Positions 1 through 7,604 of a stretch of DNA of 8,835 bases are shown here, piece by piece. A program made the translations under genes and the position numbers. Each line of letters opens with the position of its first letter. Position 1 is the first letter of the stretch. The notes under the pieces were generated by a model. It saw only the letters and a program-made list of their open reading frames with translations. It was not told the DNA's origin and searched no databases. The stretch lies in NCBI GenBank assembly GCA_016932895.1, contig JAFGCA010000058.1:1-8835 (forward strand), written 5' to 3'. This DNA comes from Sedimentisphaerales bacterium (GTDB lineage Bacteria > Planctomycetota > Phycisphaerae > Sedimentisphaerales > SG8-4).

Positions 1-1635
1 CAGCTTGTTGAACGTGCGGAACAGATACAGGAAATTCGGCCTCATGTCCTCGCGGGATTCATCGACCGACAGGAGATTGCCCTGCCTGGCTCGAATCACG
101 AGCGTGCGCTCGGCGGGGCGCGACACGTCCAACGACCGCCAGCCCGGAACCAGCACGCGAGCGAGCCTGGGCACGGGCTTTCCCTCGTAGCTTCTGACGT
201 GAGGCAATCCGATGAAGAGGAACGGGTTCGGCGCATTGACCACCACCACCGTTTTCTCCGGCAGCTCGGCCTCGTCCGGAATCCGGATCGATCCGTGGAT
301 CGCCCGCGTGGCTCCCGCCATCATACGCTTTGACATCGCGCGCCCCGTGACGCTGAGGGGGATATGAATCAGCAGCAACGTGATGCAGATGATCCATATG
401 GGGACACGGAGCACGCGCGAGCGTGGAACCCAGTCCTCCCTGCCGAGCACGCCGGCCACGTAACGGGCCGTCAGGCCGAAGGCACCGATGGCGACGAACA
501 GCAGGTTCCGATTCATCGGCGCCGTCGCGCAGATCGGCAGGACACAAAGCATCATGGCGATGAACCAGAACAACGACACGCGGTCCTTCCTCAGCAACGG
601 CACGAGAACGAGGAGCACGACAATCAGAAACGCATTCACGGACAGCAGGTATCGTTGCTGGGCGGCCTCTGAGAACACCCAGTAGGTTTCCGCCGGCAGC
701 CAGGCCCACTGCCCCGCCAGCAACACCGGGGCCCGCTCCAGCACGGCCATCAGATAGGCGAGGGGCTCGCGCCCCGGATCCACGAGAAAACCGCCGCCGG
801 AGGCGCCGTGGCCCAGCGCACTGTACACGATGCGCCAGCCGACGATCACCAGTGCAGCGGGGACCAGACTCATGACCCGCTGTCGTTTGGTGCCGAGATC
901 GAACACCAGAGCATACGCGAAGAGATAGGCAAACGTCGCGATGCTGGCTTCCGTCGAGAGCAAAGCCAGCAGCAGGCATACCGGCGCCGCTACAGCGCAG
1001 CGGCGGTCCGACTCGCGCCGCCAACGGTCGTGGCAGCCAAGCGCCAGAAGCGAGAAGCACAGCGCCATCAGGAGGTTGCGGTTGGCTATCCACTGCACGG
1101 GGAACCAGTTGCTCTCGTCGATGACGTAGAGAAACGCCGCCAGACCCGCCAGCCACGTCACCGCCATCATCCGCCGATAGAAGCCCGCCAGGAGCACTAC
1201 CACCGCGCCAAACCACAGCACATTGTGCAGATGCATCAGCGCCGGCGTATCGGGGAAGAGCCGGTAGTCCAGCCAGTGCGTCACCGCCGTCAGAGGCCGC
1301 CAGTTTGAGAGCCGCAGCCGATCCCAGGTCCACCAGGGGAACAGACCCTGCTCCATCAACAGGCGAACGTCCTGGCCGCTACGCGTCACGGCAAACATGT
1401 CCCGCATCGCCCCGGAAAGTGTACCCGAATCGTCGGGCAGCAAAGGGGTTCCATAATAACGCGGAGGCAATTCGCTGTCTTTGAGCAGATGCGCCCGATG
1501 AACCAGATCGTCCTGGAACAGACCGCTGCCCAGGCTCGGCAGCATCAGCACGACAGCGAAAAGCCCCAACACCAGCGGAAAACACCGGTGCTGCGAAACC
1601 GTCTGAAGTGCAACCGCGAACCGTCTGAGCCCCAT
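1..1635 (-). CDS. Polytopic GT-C-like membrane protein, 3' end cut off by the window edge
   Basis: Probable membrane glycosyltransferase of the GT-C superfamily (family 39 / TMTC-like architecture), which would move a sugar from a lipid-linked donor on the outer face of the inner membrane. The frame is open for 545 codons from ATG at 1635 to the window edge, with no stop reached. An in-frame TGA lies two codons before the ATG and a GAGG sits about 5 bases upstream, so the start is well fixed. About ten hydrophobic segments run from residue 20 to 428 (for example 20-37, 138-155, 157-173, 333-349, 354-373, 409-428). The first outer loop carries Asp42-Asp43 (FQDDLVHR), the usual place for the GT-C acidic pair. 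Then come NWRPLT (111-116), an L-H-N stretch near 136-138, NRNLLM (185-190) and LLSTEAS (225-231), all in the order seen in TMTC-like proteins. After residue 430 a soluble C-terminal region begins. Family placement is inferred by eye; the substrate is unknown. The gene starts 75 bases after smc and may be cotranscribed with it. Confidence 0.72.
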   Translation of the reverse strand, partial: MGLRRFAVALQTVSQHRCFPLVLGLFAVVLMLPSLGSGLFQDDLVHRAHLLKDSELPPRYYGTPLLPDDSGTLSGAMRDMFAVTRSGQDVRLLMEQGLFPWWTWDRLRLSNWRPLTAVTHWLDYRLFPDTPALMHLHNVLWFGAVVVLLAGFYRRMMAVTWLAGLAAFLYVIDESNWFPVQWIANRNLLMALCFSLLALGCHDRWRRESDRRCAVAAPVCLLLALLSTEASIATFAYLFAYALVFDLGTKRQRVMSLVPAALVIVGWRIVYSALGHGASGGGFLVDPGREPLAYLMAVLERAPVLLAGQWAWLPAETYWVFSEAAQQRYLLSVNAFLIVVLLVLVPLLRKDRVSLFWFIAMMLCVLPICATAPMNRNLLFVAIGAFGLTARYVAGVLGREDWVPRSRVLRVPIWIICITLLLIHIPLSVTGRAMSKRMMAGATRAIHGSIRIPDEAELPEKTVVVVNAPNPFLFIGLPHVRSYEGKPVPRLARVLVPGWRSLDVSRPAERTLVIRARQGNLLSVDESREDMRPNFLYLFRTFNKL

Positions 1636-1710
1636 GAGACCTCACACCACTGCGCAACGGCAGATCAGTTCCGGCGATGCCCGGAGAGCCTGGTGACCAT
1701 GCCGATCGCT

Positions 1711-4700
1711 CTACGCGGCGGCCGGCTCGTGACCGTACTCGTCGAAGCGGACGGCGATCTTCTTGCTGACGCCCTGCGTCTGCATCGTGATGCCGAACAA
1801 CACGTCGGCGATGCTCATCGTCCGCTTGGCGTGCGTGATGACGATGAACTGGCTCTCGATCCCGAAGTCCCTGAGCAACAGATTGAAGCGCTCGTTGTTC
1901 GCCTCGTCGAGGGCCGCGTCCACCTCGTCCAGGAAGCAGAACGGGGAGGGCTTGGTCCGGAACACGGCGAACAGCAGGGCCAGCGCCGTCATGGACTTCT
2001 CACCGCCGCTAAGCAGCGAGATGCTCCGCGTTTCCTTTCCGGGCGGTCGGGCGATGACTTCGATGCCCGCTTCGAGCACGTCGTCGGCGTCCTCGAGAAC
2101 GATGTCGGCCTTGCCGCCGCCAAAGAGCTTGCGGAAGATCTGCTGGAAGTTGACGCGGATCTCCTCGAACGTTTCGGCGAACCGTTCGCGGCTCTTCTTG
2201 TTGAGCCGGTTGATGAGCTGCTGGAGCTGCGTCTTGCTGGCGTTGAGGTCTTCCACCTGGCTGCTCAGGAAATCATGCCGCTCTTCCAGACCCTCCTGCT
2301 CGTCGATGGCGTCGAGGTTGACGTTGCCGAGCCTCTCGATCTTGCCGCGCAGCTCGGTAATTTCGTTGCGGACCTCTTCCCAGTCCACGTCGCCGGTGGT
2401 CCGGCTGCCGAAGGCCTCGGCCAGATCGATCTGCAATTCGTCCCGCACCCGCTCGACCAGGTCTTGCTGGCGGACCTGAAGCTGCCCCAGTTCCACGCGA
2501 ATATCGTTGATCTTGTGCTCGATCTCCTCCTTCTCGGCACGCTTGGTGCGGACCAGCTCGTCCTTAGCCCTCTGATCGACCACCAACTGCTCGAGTTCGG
2601 CCTGCAGGGAACGGTTCTTCCCCTGGGCCGCCTCTTTGTCGACGAACAGCTCGGAGACCCGGGCCTCACAAGCGAGGATATCGCGCCGGGCCTCGGCCAA
2701 TTGCCCGCCGCTGGCCTGCACCTCATCTTCGGCGCCGGCCAGTGTGTGCGCGATAGTCTGGATCTGGCCCTGCATCCGCTCGATGATCTGCCGAAGCCCT
2801 TTCTGCTGCTCGACCACCTGACCCAATTGTACCTTGAGCTCGGTCAGCTCCTGCGTGCGACTTTGCTGTTGTTCCCTGAGCCCCTCGTACCGCGTTTCCA
2901 GATCCTCAATGTGCGCGGCTCGCTCGTTGTTGACGGTCTCCAGCTCGTCGAGACGCTGCTTGGAGTCGTACTCCTTTTGGACGGATTCGGCGATCTCGGA
3001 TTCGAGGGAGTCGATCTCGCTGACGATGAGCGGCTCTTCCTCTTTCAGGCGCGTGATGTCCTGCTCATACAACGCCAGCTTGGAGGTCGCCTGCACCTTC
3101 TCCGTGTTCGCTTCATAAATCGCCGTGCGCAAGTCCTTGCACAGCTTCTCCAGGTGCACCTTGGTCTGGGTGTTGCGTTCCACGGTGCTCTCGAGCTGGG
3201 CGATCTCGGCGTTGATGCCGGCGATGGTCTCCTGAAGCTGACTGATGCGGCTCTGTCGGGAGATCAGTCCCGCTGCCTTGCCGAGCGGTCCCAGCCGCAT
3301 CAACCCGTTGGCGCCGAGGCACTCGCCCTCAAGAGTCACAAACGTGTAACCCGCCCGCATGGCCTTGGGCAACTGCCCCACCGCCGCCAGAGAATCCACC
3401 ACGAGAGTCTTGCCCAGCAGATTCCAGATCAGAGGGGCGTACCTGCCCTCGTACCGAACAAACTCGACGAGCCGGCCGCGTACGAACGGATATGCCGAAA
3501 AATCCCGTGTCTCCGCAAAGGGCGCCACGTCATCCAGATCGTAGAAGTGTACGCGACCCTCGAGCTTCTCCAGCGTCTCACGGTCGCTCAGCAGCTTGTC
3601 GGCACCATGAATCAGCAGCACATCCGTGCGGTTTTCCAGAGCCGCCTCCACGGCGGCTGCGTATTCCACGTCCGTGCCGATCCGCTCGGCCAGAATGCCG
3701 TCGATGTAGTCCAGCTTGCGCCCCTCATCGCGCTGGGCCGTCAGGATGGTCTTGACCGCGCCGCCGAGCCCCTCGTGGCGACGCTGCATATCCGTCAACA
3801 CGGTCAGCTCGCTGCTCAGCGCGCTGCGTGCTTCCTTGCTGTGGGCCAGCCGCTTGCCCTCCTCGACGATCAACGTCTCGGCCTCTTCGATTTTCTGCCG
3901 CTTGGCCTCGAGATTCTGCTCCAATTCCGCCAGGACGCGGGTGATATCCCCCAGCCGAGCGTTGTGCTGCGCTTTCTCGGTCAGCAGGCGTTCGAGCTCG
4001 GTCCGAGCGGTCTGGGCCCTGCCGGCCAACCGATCCCGCTGATTCGATAGGTTGTTGCGATAGTTTGAGATGCTCTGAATCTCGTTGTGGAGCTGCGCCG
4101 TGCGACGTACGATGTCGATGATACCCGACTTTTCATCATCCAGCTCGGCTTCCAGCGACGCCAACTGGGCGTCCGCCTCCCGCGCGACCTTCTGCATTTC
4201 CTCAATCGCCTCGCCGCGCTGCGTTACCGTGCGATCGCAGGACGCCTGCTCCTCCCGGTGGCACGCCAGATCCGCCTTCAGCACGTCGCCTTGCTCGCGC
4301 AAACGCTGAATCTCGGCCCCCGCCGATTCCTTGCGCTGCTCCAGTTCGGTCATGCGCGAACGCAGAAAGTCGATCCGCTGCAGCTTCTGGTCGATCTTGC
4401 TCTGGATGGCGACCAGGGCGTTGCCCGTTTCGCTGAGCTTGTGCTCCTTGTCGATAATGTCGTTTCCCAGCCGGCTCATCTCGGCCTCGGCGCCGGCTTC
4501 GGCGGCGCTGGTCGCCAGGAGGACCTTCTCGGCCTGATGCAGCGCTTCCGATTTGCCGTCGAGCCCTTCCTGGTTGTTGCCGTACTCGACGAGGGAGTAA
4601 TTGACCTGCAGCTCTTTGAGCCGCTTGGTGTATTCGAGATAGTTGCGCGCCTTGCCCGCCTGGAGCTTGACGCTGCGCAGCCGCTTGCCCACCTCCGCCA

Positions 4701-5295
4701 GAACATCGGCCAGACGCAACAGGTTTTGCTCGGTGCGCTCCAGCTTGCGCAAGGCCTCTTTCTTGTGCGCCTTGTACTTGCTGATGCCGGCCGCCTCCTC
4801 AAAAATGACCCGACGGTCCGTTTTTGAGGAACTCACGAGCAACTCGACCTGCCCCTGTTCGATGATGGAATAGCCGCGGTTGCCAACCCCGGTGTCCATG
4901 AACAGCTCGCGGACGTCTTTGAGCCGAGAGACTTTCTTGTTGATGCGATACTCGCTTTCGCCGCTGCGGTAGATGCGCCGCGAGATCTGGACCTCTTCCG
5001 CGTCGATGGCCAGCCGGCCGCTCGCGCAGCCCTCCGGATTCGAGAGGACCAGCGTCACTTCGGCCGAGCCAAGCGGCTTGCGGCTGCTGCTGCCCCCGAA
5101 AATCACATCCGCCATCTGGTCGGTGCGCAGACTCTTGGTGCGTTGCTCGCCGAGGACCCACTTGACCGCATCCACCACGTTGCTTTTGCCGCACCCGTTC
5201 GGCCCGACAATCCCCGTCACGGCCGCGTCGAAAACGAATTCCGTCTTATCCGCAAAACTCTTAAATCCGTCGAGTATGATCTTCTCAAGTCGCAT
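1711..5295 (-). CDS. smc: Chromosome segregation/condensation ATPase SMC
   Basis: Full-length bacterial SMC, the ATPase that dimerises, embraces DNA and, with ScpA/ScpB, compacts and separates the chromosome. Residue numbers here count from an in-frame GTG at 5313. The N-terminal head has the family opening LDGFKSFADKT (14-24), Walker A GPNGCGKSN (37-45), an R-loop region GEQRTKSLR and a Q-loop EQGQ (152-155). A coiled coil runs from about 175 to 510. The hinge (about 512-690) has Gly-rich motifs such as GGAV and LGANGL, and a returning coiled coil follows to about 1040. The C-terminal head has the ABC signature LSGGEK (1101-1106), Walker B CFLDEVD with Asp1129/Glu1130, the D-loop ALDE and the switch His1161 in ITHAK. 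The stop is TAG at 1713-1711. I prefer the ATG at 5295 because the protein then begins MRLEKI as in the family. The GTG at 5313 would add six residues, and neither start has a well-spaced Shine-Dalgarno. Length (1194 or 1200 residues) is normal and no key residue is missing. No scpA or scpB is in the window. Confidence 0.97.
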   Translation of the reverse strand: MRLEKIILDGFKSFADKTEFVFDAAVTGIVGPNGCGKSNVVDAVKWVLGEQRTKSLRTDQMADVIFGGSSSRKPLGSAEVTLVLSNPEGCASGRLAIDAEEVQISRRIYRSGESEYRINKKVSRLKDVRELFMDTGVGNRGYSIIEQGQVELLVSSSKTDRRVIFEEAAGISKYKAHKKEALRKLERTEQNLLRLADVLAEVGKRLRSVKLQAGKARNYLEYTKRLKELQVNYSLVEYGNNQEGLDGKSEALHQAEKVLLATSAAEAGAEAEMSRLGNDIIDKEHKLSETGNALVAIQSKIDQKLQRIDFLRSRMTELEQRKESAGAEIQRLREQGDVLKADLACHREEQASCDRTVTQRGEAIEEMQKVAREADAQLASLEAELDDEKSGIIDIVRRTAQLHNEIQSISNYRNNLSNQRDRLAGRAQTARTELERLLTEKAQHNARLGDITRVLAELEQNLEAKRQKIEEAETLIVEEGKRLAHSKEARSALSSELTVLTDMQRRHEGLGGAVKTILTAQRDEGRKLDYIDGILAERIGTDVEYAAAVEAALENRTDVLLIHGADKLLSDRETLEKLEGRVHFYDLDDVAPFAETRDFSAYPFVRGRLVEFVRYEGRYAPLIWNLLGKTLVVDSLAAVGQLPKAMRAGYTFVTLEGECLGANGLMRLGPLGKAAGLISRQSRISQLQETIAGINAEIAQLESTVERNTQTKVHLEKLCKDLRTAIYEANTEKVQATSKLALYEQDITRLKEEEPLIVSEIDSLESEIAESVQKEYDSKQRLDELETVNNERAAHIEDLETRYEGLREQQQSRTQELTELKVQLGQVVEQQKGLRQIIERMQGQIQTIAHTLAGAEDEVQASGGQLAEARRDILACEARVSELFVDKEAAQGKNRSLQAELEQLVVDQRAKDELVRTKRAEKEEIEHKINDIRVELGQLQVRQQDLVERVRDELQIDLAEAFGSRTTGDVDWEEVRNEITELRGKIERLGNVNLDAIDEQEGLEERHDFLSSQVEDLNASKTQLQQLINRLNKKSRERFAETFEEIRVNFQQIFRKLFGGGKADIVLEDADDVLEAGIEVIARPPGKETRSISLLSGGEKSMTALALLFAVFRTKPSPFCFLDEVDAALDEANNERFNLLLRDFGIESQFIVITHAKRTMSIADVLFGITMQTQGVSKKIAVRFDEYGHEPAAA

Positions 5296-5380
5296 AGCGT
5301 ATTTGGTGGTCACCCTTCATATAAAGAAGACAACGCCCCCTCACAGGGCTGTTTTTTGGGCAGCACGTATTACTTTTATC

Positions 5381-5393
5381 GGCCCGAGGGACC
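5381..5393 (-). terminator. Short GC hairpin directly after the lipoprotein stop codon
   Basis: Starting on the base after the TGA, the minus strand reads GGTCC-CTC-GGGCC. This folds into a 5-bp stem with one G-T pair and a 3-base loop. No T-run follows, so it is not a convincing intrinsic terminator. It may only attenuate transcription or stabilise the mRNA end before smc. Confidence 0.2.
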
Positions 5394-7025
5394 TCATTTC
5401 TTGACAATTGGGCTGATTTTTGGCAGGGGTCCGGCCCAAAACTCGGCGTCCACCACATCCTTGGCCACCACCTGCTGCAACAGCGCGGCGACCTCCCCAT
5501 AGCACACACCCAGGCCGGCGGACATCCCCGGCTGAGGCTGGGCCCCAGCGGGCTCGGCCCCCAGCGTCCGCACGATGTCACAAAGCTCAAAGCTGGCCCT
5601 CAGAGGACCGATAACTTCGGGTTGGGACGGATGACTCCGCGTAATCGCCACGTAATCCTGCCCCGCCGGTGAATTGATCAGCACCCCCCCGCCCGGCGAT
5701 TCCACGAAGAGATTGTCCCGGCAAATCAGCGGCCCCCCGAAGATCACCACGCGGGGTTGTCCGCGGCGCGAAACGTAAACCGCCTTGTGCGAGGCCTGCG
5801 TCACCTGTTCCAGATAAAAGCTGCGTCCCACAAGCTCCTGCGTAACCGCCGGATTGTCCATCCGGCGCAAGTGCTCGTACGCGGCCTGGACCAGCCGGAC
5901 ATCGTCGTCCTGCAGCAACCGCTGCACCAACAGCCCTGCGTCTCCGCGCCGGGCCAGAACGGCAGCCGCATCCAGAGCCTCCCGCCGGTACGGCGAGTCT
6001 TTGTCCATGACCATATTGCGCAGCGCCACCAGCCCGCGGTCGTCTCCCAGGCTCAACATGCACCGCGCCGCCCGCAAGCCGACCTCTTTGTCGGAAGAAC
6101 GCAGCAGCGTAGCAAGCTTGGGAAGGCTGGCCCGACCGATGACTTCCAGGGCAATTTCCGCCGACGCCTTCTCCTCTCCGACGGCCAGGCGGTGTACAAA
6201 CGTGTTGATGCGCGCCTGGATCAGTTCGGACGTTTGATCCAGAAACGTCGCCCGCACCAGCTCGATGAACCGCTCTTTGCGCCACCGGTATCGCGAAGGG
6301 ATGCGCAGCTCGATGTCCGAGGGAGAAAGGGCCGTGGCGGTACCGGAGCCATAGCGCTCGTTGAGCCGATTGCGGAGTTGGCTGGCCACGGGGAAGTGAG
6401 CCCGTCGAAGCCGCACGAGTCCCCGGTATTCGTACGCCGCCCGCCCTCCACCGAGGGCGTAACCGGTGACGAGGTCCGGGGTGCCGCCCCCCAGCAGGTT
6501 CACAAAAACTGCGCCTTCGACGGTCCCGGCAAGCCGGCCCTGCATACCGACCAGCCCTTCGGGGTACAACTCGGCCTGATACAGCCAGCCGCCGTGCAAA
6601 GAGGTCGCGTCGGATCCCGTAATCAGCGAGACACGCACATCGAAACGCTCGCTCTTGGAAGCAGCGGGCGGAACCACCCCGTCAAGCCGAACGATCGCCG
6701 TGTTTCGGCTTTGAATAAGTTGCTCCACGTTGATGTGGAGCCCCGCGAGCTCCGTCTGTACGTAGCGAGTCAAATACTCGCGGACCGGCACCGGGCAATG
6801 CGACGATCCCGTCCCCGCCAGACCGCCCACGATCCCATAGCCCTGCACCGGCACCGGCTCCGGGCTCGGAACCTGCGCAACCATACCGACGGTCTGCCCC
6901 AGCTCCTCGGGCGGCAGCAGCTCAATCGAGCTGTCCTTCACAGCTTCTTTCCGGCGGCAGCCTGCCAACGACAGAACCACCAGCACACTCACCACGCCGA
7001 ACGTCTTCAATCGGAACACTCTCAT
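5394..7025 (-). CDS. Lipoprotein with FlgI (flagellar P-ring)-like domain and HEAT-like repeats
   Basis: A 543-residue predicted lipoprotein of unknown exact role. The N-terminus is a signal peptide (KTFG followed by a Val/Leu-rich core) ending in the lipobox L20-A21-G22-Cys23, so the mature protein should be lipid-anchored. Residues 58-257 resemble FlgI, the flagellar P-ring subunit: GYGIVGGLAGTG (62-73) matches the FlgI GYGLVVGL-GTG motif. RFDVRVS and SLHGG (127-146) match its IDVVVS/SLRGG, and GSGTATALSPSDIELRIPS (226-244) matches GSATALD-RTIQVRVPS. Residues about 285-400 are helical, with two or three HEAT-like units (LPKLATLLRSSDKEVGLRAA and its successors). Near the end, FELCDIVRTLGAE (479-491) again recalls the FlgI C-terminus (NVVRALNALGA). 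No other flagellar gene is nearby, so I do not call it flgI. A GGAG lies 2 bases before ATG 7025 and 8 bases before an alternative GTG at 7019; the shift would hardly change the product. It has its own promoter and may be cotranscribed with smc. Confidence 0.75.
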   Translation of the reverse strand: MRVFRLKTFGVVSVLVVLSLAGCRRKEAVKDSSIELLPPEELGQTVGMVAQVPSPEPVPVQGYGIVGGLAGTGSSHCPVPVREYLTRYVQTELAGLHINVEQLIQSRNTAIVRLDGVVPPAASKSERFDVRVSLITGSDATSLHGGWLYQAELYPEGLVGMQGRLAGTVEGAVFVNLLGGGTPDLVTGYALGGGRAAYEYRGLVRLRRAHFPVASQLRNRLNERYGSGTATALSPSDIELRIPSRYRWRKERFIELVRATFLDQTSELIQARINTFVHRLAVGEEKASAEIALEVIGRASLPKLATLLRSSDKEVGLRAARCMLSLGDDRGLVALRNMVMDKDSPYRREALDAAAVLARRGDAGLLVQRLLQDDDVRLVQAAYEHLRRMDNPAVTQELVGRSFYLEQVTQASHKAVYVSRRGQPRVVIFGGPLICRDNLFVESPGGGVLINSPAGQDYVAITRSHPSQPEVIGPLRASFELCDIVRTLGAEPAGAQPQPGMSAGLGVCYGEVAALLQQVVAKDVVDAEFWAGPLPKISPIVKK

Positions 7026-7079
7026 ATCTCCGCATATATCGCCACAACGACAGAATTGGGATGACCGAAAGTTGGCGTC

Positions 7080-7108
7080 ATGTTACCCCCTTATCGGACG
7101 GGCGTCAA
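7080..7108 (-). promoter_or_regulatory. Sigma-70-type promoter for the FlgI-like lipoprotein (possibly through smc)
   Basis: On the minus strand, -35 TTGACG (7108-7103) and -10 TAACAT (7085-7080) are separated by exactly 17 bases. The -35 box matches the consensus at 5 of 6 positions and the -10 box at 4 of 6. Transcription would start near 7073, leaving a leader of roughly 48 bases before ATG 7025. It is correctly placed and oriented between yjbQ and the lipoprotein gene, and no obvious operator palindrome overlaps it. Confidence 0.55.
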
Positions 7109-7184
7109 GCCTATTCGCATTCAGTCGTCCGGGCCGCAGGCAGCGTCCTTTCTGCTCAAACGGATCAACCCCGAAGGCCCTGCG

Positions 7185-7604
7185 CTACTCACCGATGAGC
7201 TGGCAAACCACCGTTCGCTGCCGGGGTCGCGTGTCAAAATCCACCAGGATGATCTGCTGCCACGTGCCCAGGACGAGCCGGCCTTCGGTGAAAGGGACGC
7301 TCAGGGAAGGCCCCAGCAACGTGGCCCGCACATGCGAATGACCGTTGTCATCATGCCAGGTCTTCTCGTGCTCATAGGAGCCGGCCTCGGGGGCGATTCG
7401 TTCGAAAAGCGCGGCGATGTCGGTGTTCGCCAGCCCCGGCTCGTACTCCGTCGTGGTGATCCCCGCCGTCGAACCGACGTTAAACAGCGTGGCCACTCCA
7501 GCCTGCAGACCGGAAGAGGCCACCGCCTCCGCCACCAGATCGGTGATATTCACCACTTCGCTGTTACCTTTCGTACTGACTTGCATGTATTCTGTCTTGA
7601 CCAT
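7185..7604 (-). CDS. yjbQ: YjbQ family protein (UPF0047, secondary thiamine-phosphate synthase)
   Basis: A 139-residue protein of the YjbQ/UPF0047 family. E. coli YjbQ has weak thiamine-phosphate synthase activity and can stand in for ThiE when over-produced; the true cellular role of the family is unsettled. The sequence shows the family hallmarks: STAGIT (45-50) followed by an acidic EYEPGL, then the signature HDDNGHSHV (84-92) with three histidines, LLGPSLSVPF (96-105), LGTWQQI (112-118) and DFDTRPR (122-128), ending CQLIGE. Length is typical for the family. I chose ATG 7604 because an AAAGG stands about 10 bases upstream. An in-frame ATG at 7622 would add six residues (MKGDPN), but it would place that AAAGG inside the gene and lacks a good Shine-Dalgarno of its own. 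No thi genes are nearby. The gene leads the minus-strand run but is separated from the lipoprotein by 159 bases containing a promoter. Confidence 0.93.
   Translation of the reverse strand: MVKTEYMQVSTKGNSEVVNITDLVAEAVASSGLQAGVATLFNVGSTAGITTTEYEPGLANTDIAALFERIAPEAGSYEHEKTWHDDNGHSHVRATLLGPSLSVPFTEGRLVLGTWQQIILVDFDTRPRQRTVVCQLIGE

Noticed and set aside
59..1333. Minus-strand open frame of 424 codons in a second frame of the membrane-protein region
   Set aside because: Its product is Ala/Gly/Arg-rich with no membrane pattern. The frame open from 1635 to the edge gives a coherent polytopic protein with GT-C motifs and a ribosome binding site.
1489..4050. Plus-strand open frame of 853 codons antisense to smc
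   Set aside because: smc on the other strand has every expected motif over its whole length. The antisense product is a Leu/Asp/Val-rich mirror with no recognisable domain, as often happens opposite GC-rich coding sequence.
5314..5393. Riboswitch or promoter in the gap before smc
   Set aside because: The sequence fits no riboswitch core I know. The only -10-like box (TATATG) has a very poor -35 (CTGTGA) at 17 bases. The G-rich and T-run pieces form direct rather than inverted repeats.
5757..7064. Plus-strand open frame of 435 codons opposite the FlgI-like lipoprotein
   Set aside because: Rich in Arg, His, Gln and Pro with no motif. The minus strand has a lipobox, FlgI-like motifs and a promoter.
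7026..7184. Intrinsic terminator after yjbQ
   Set aside because: I looked for a GC stem followed by a T-run on the minus strand and found only short, imperfect pairings.
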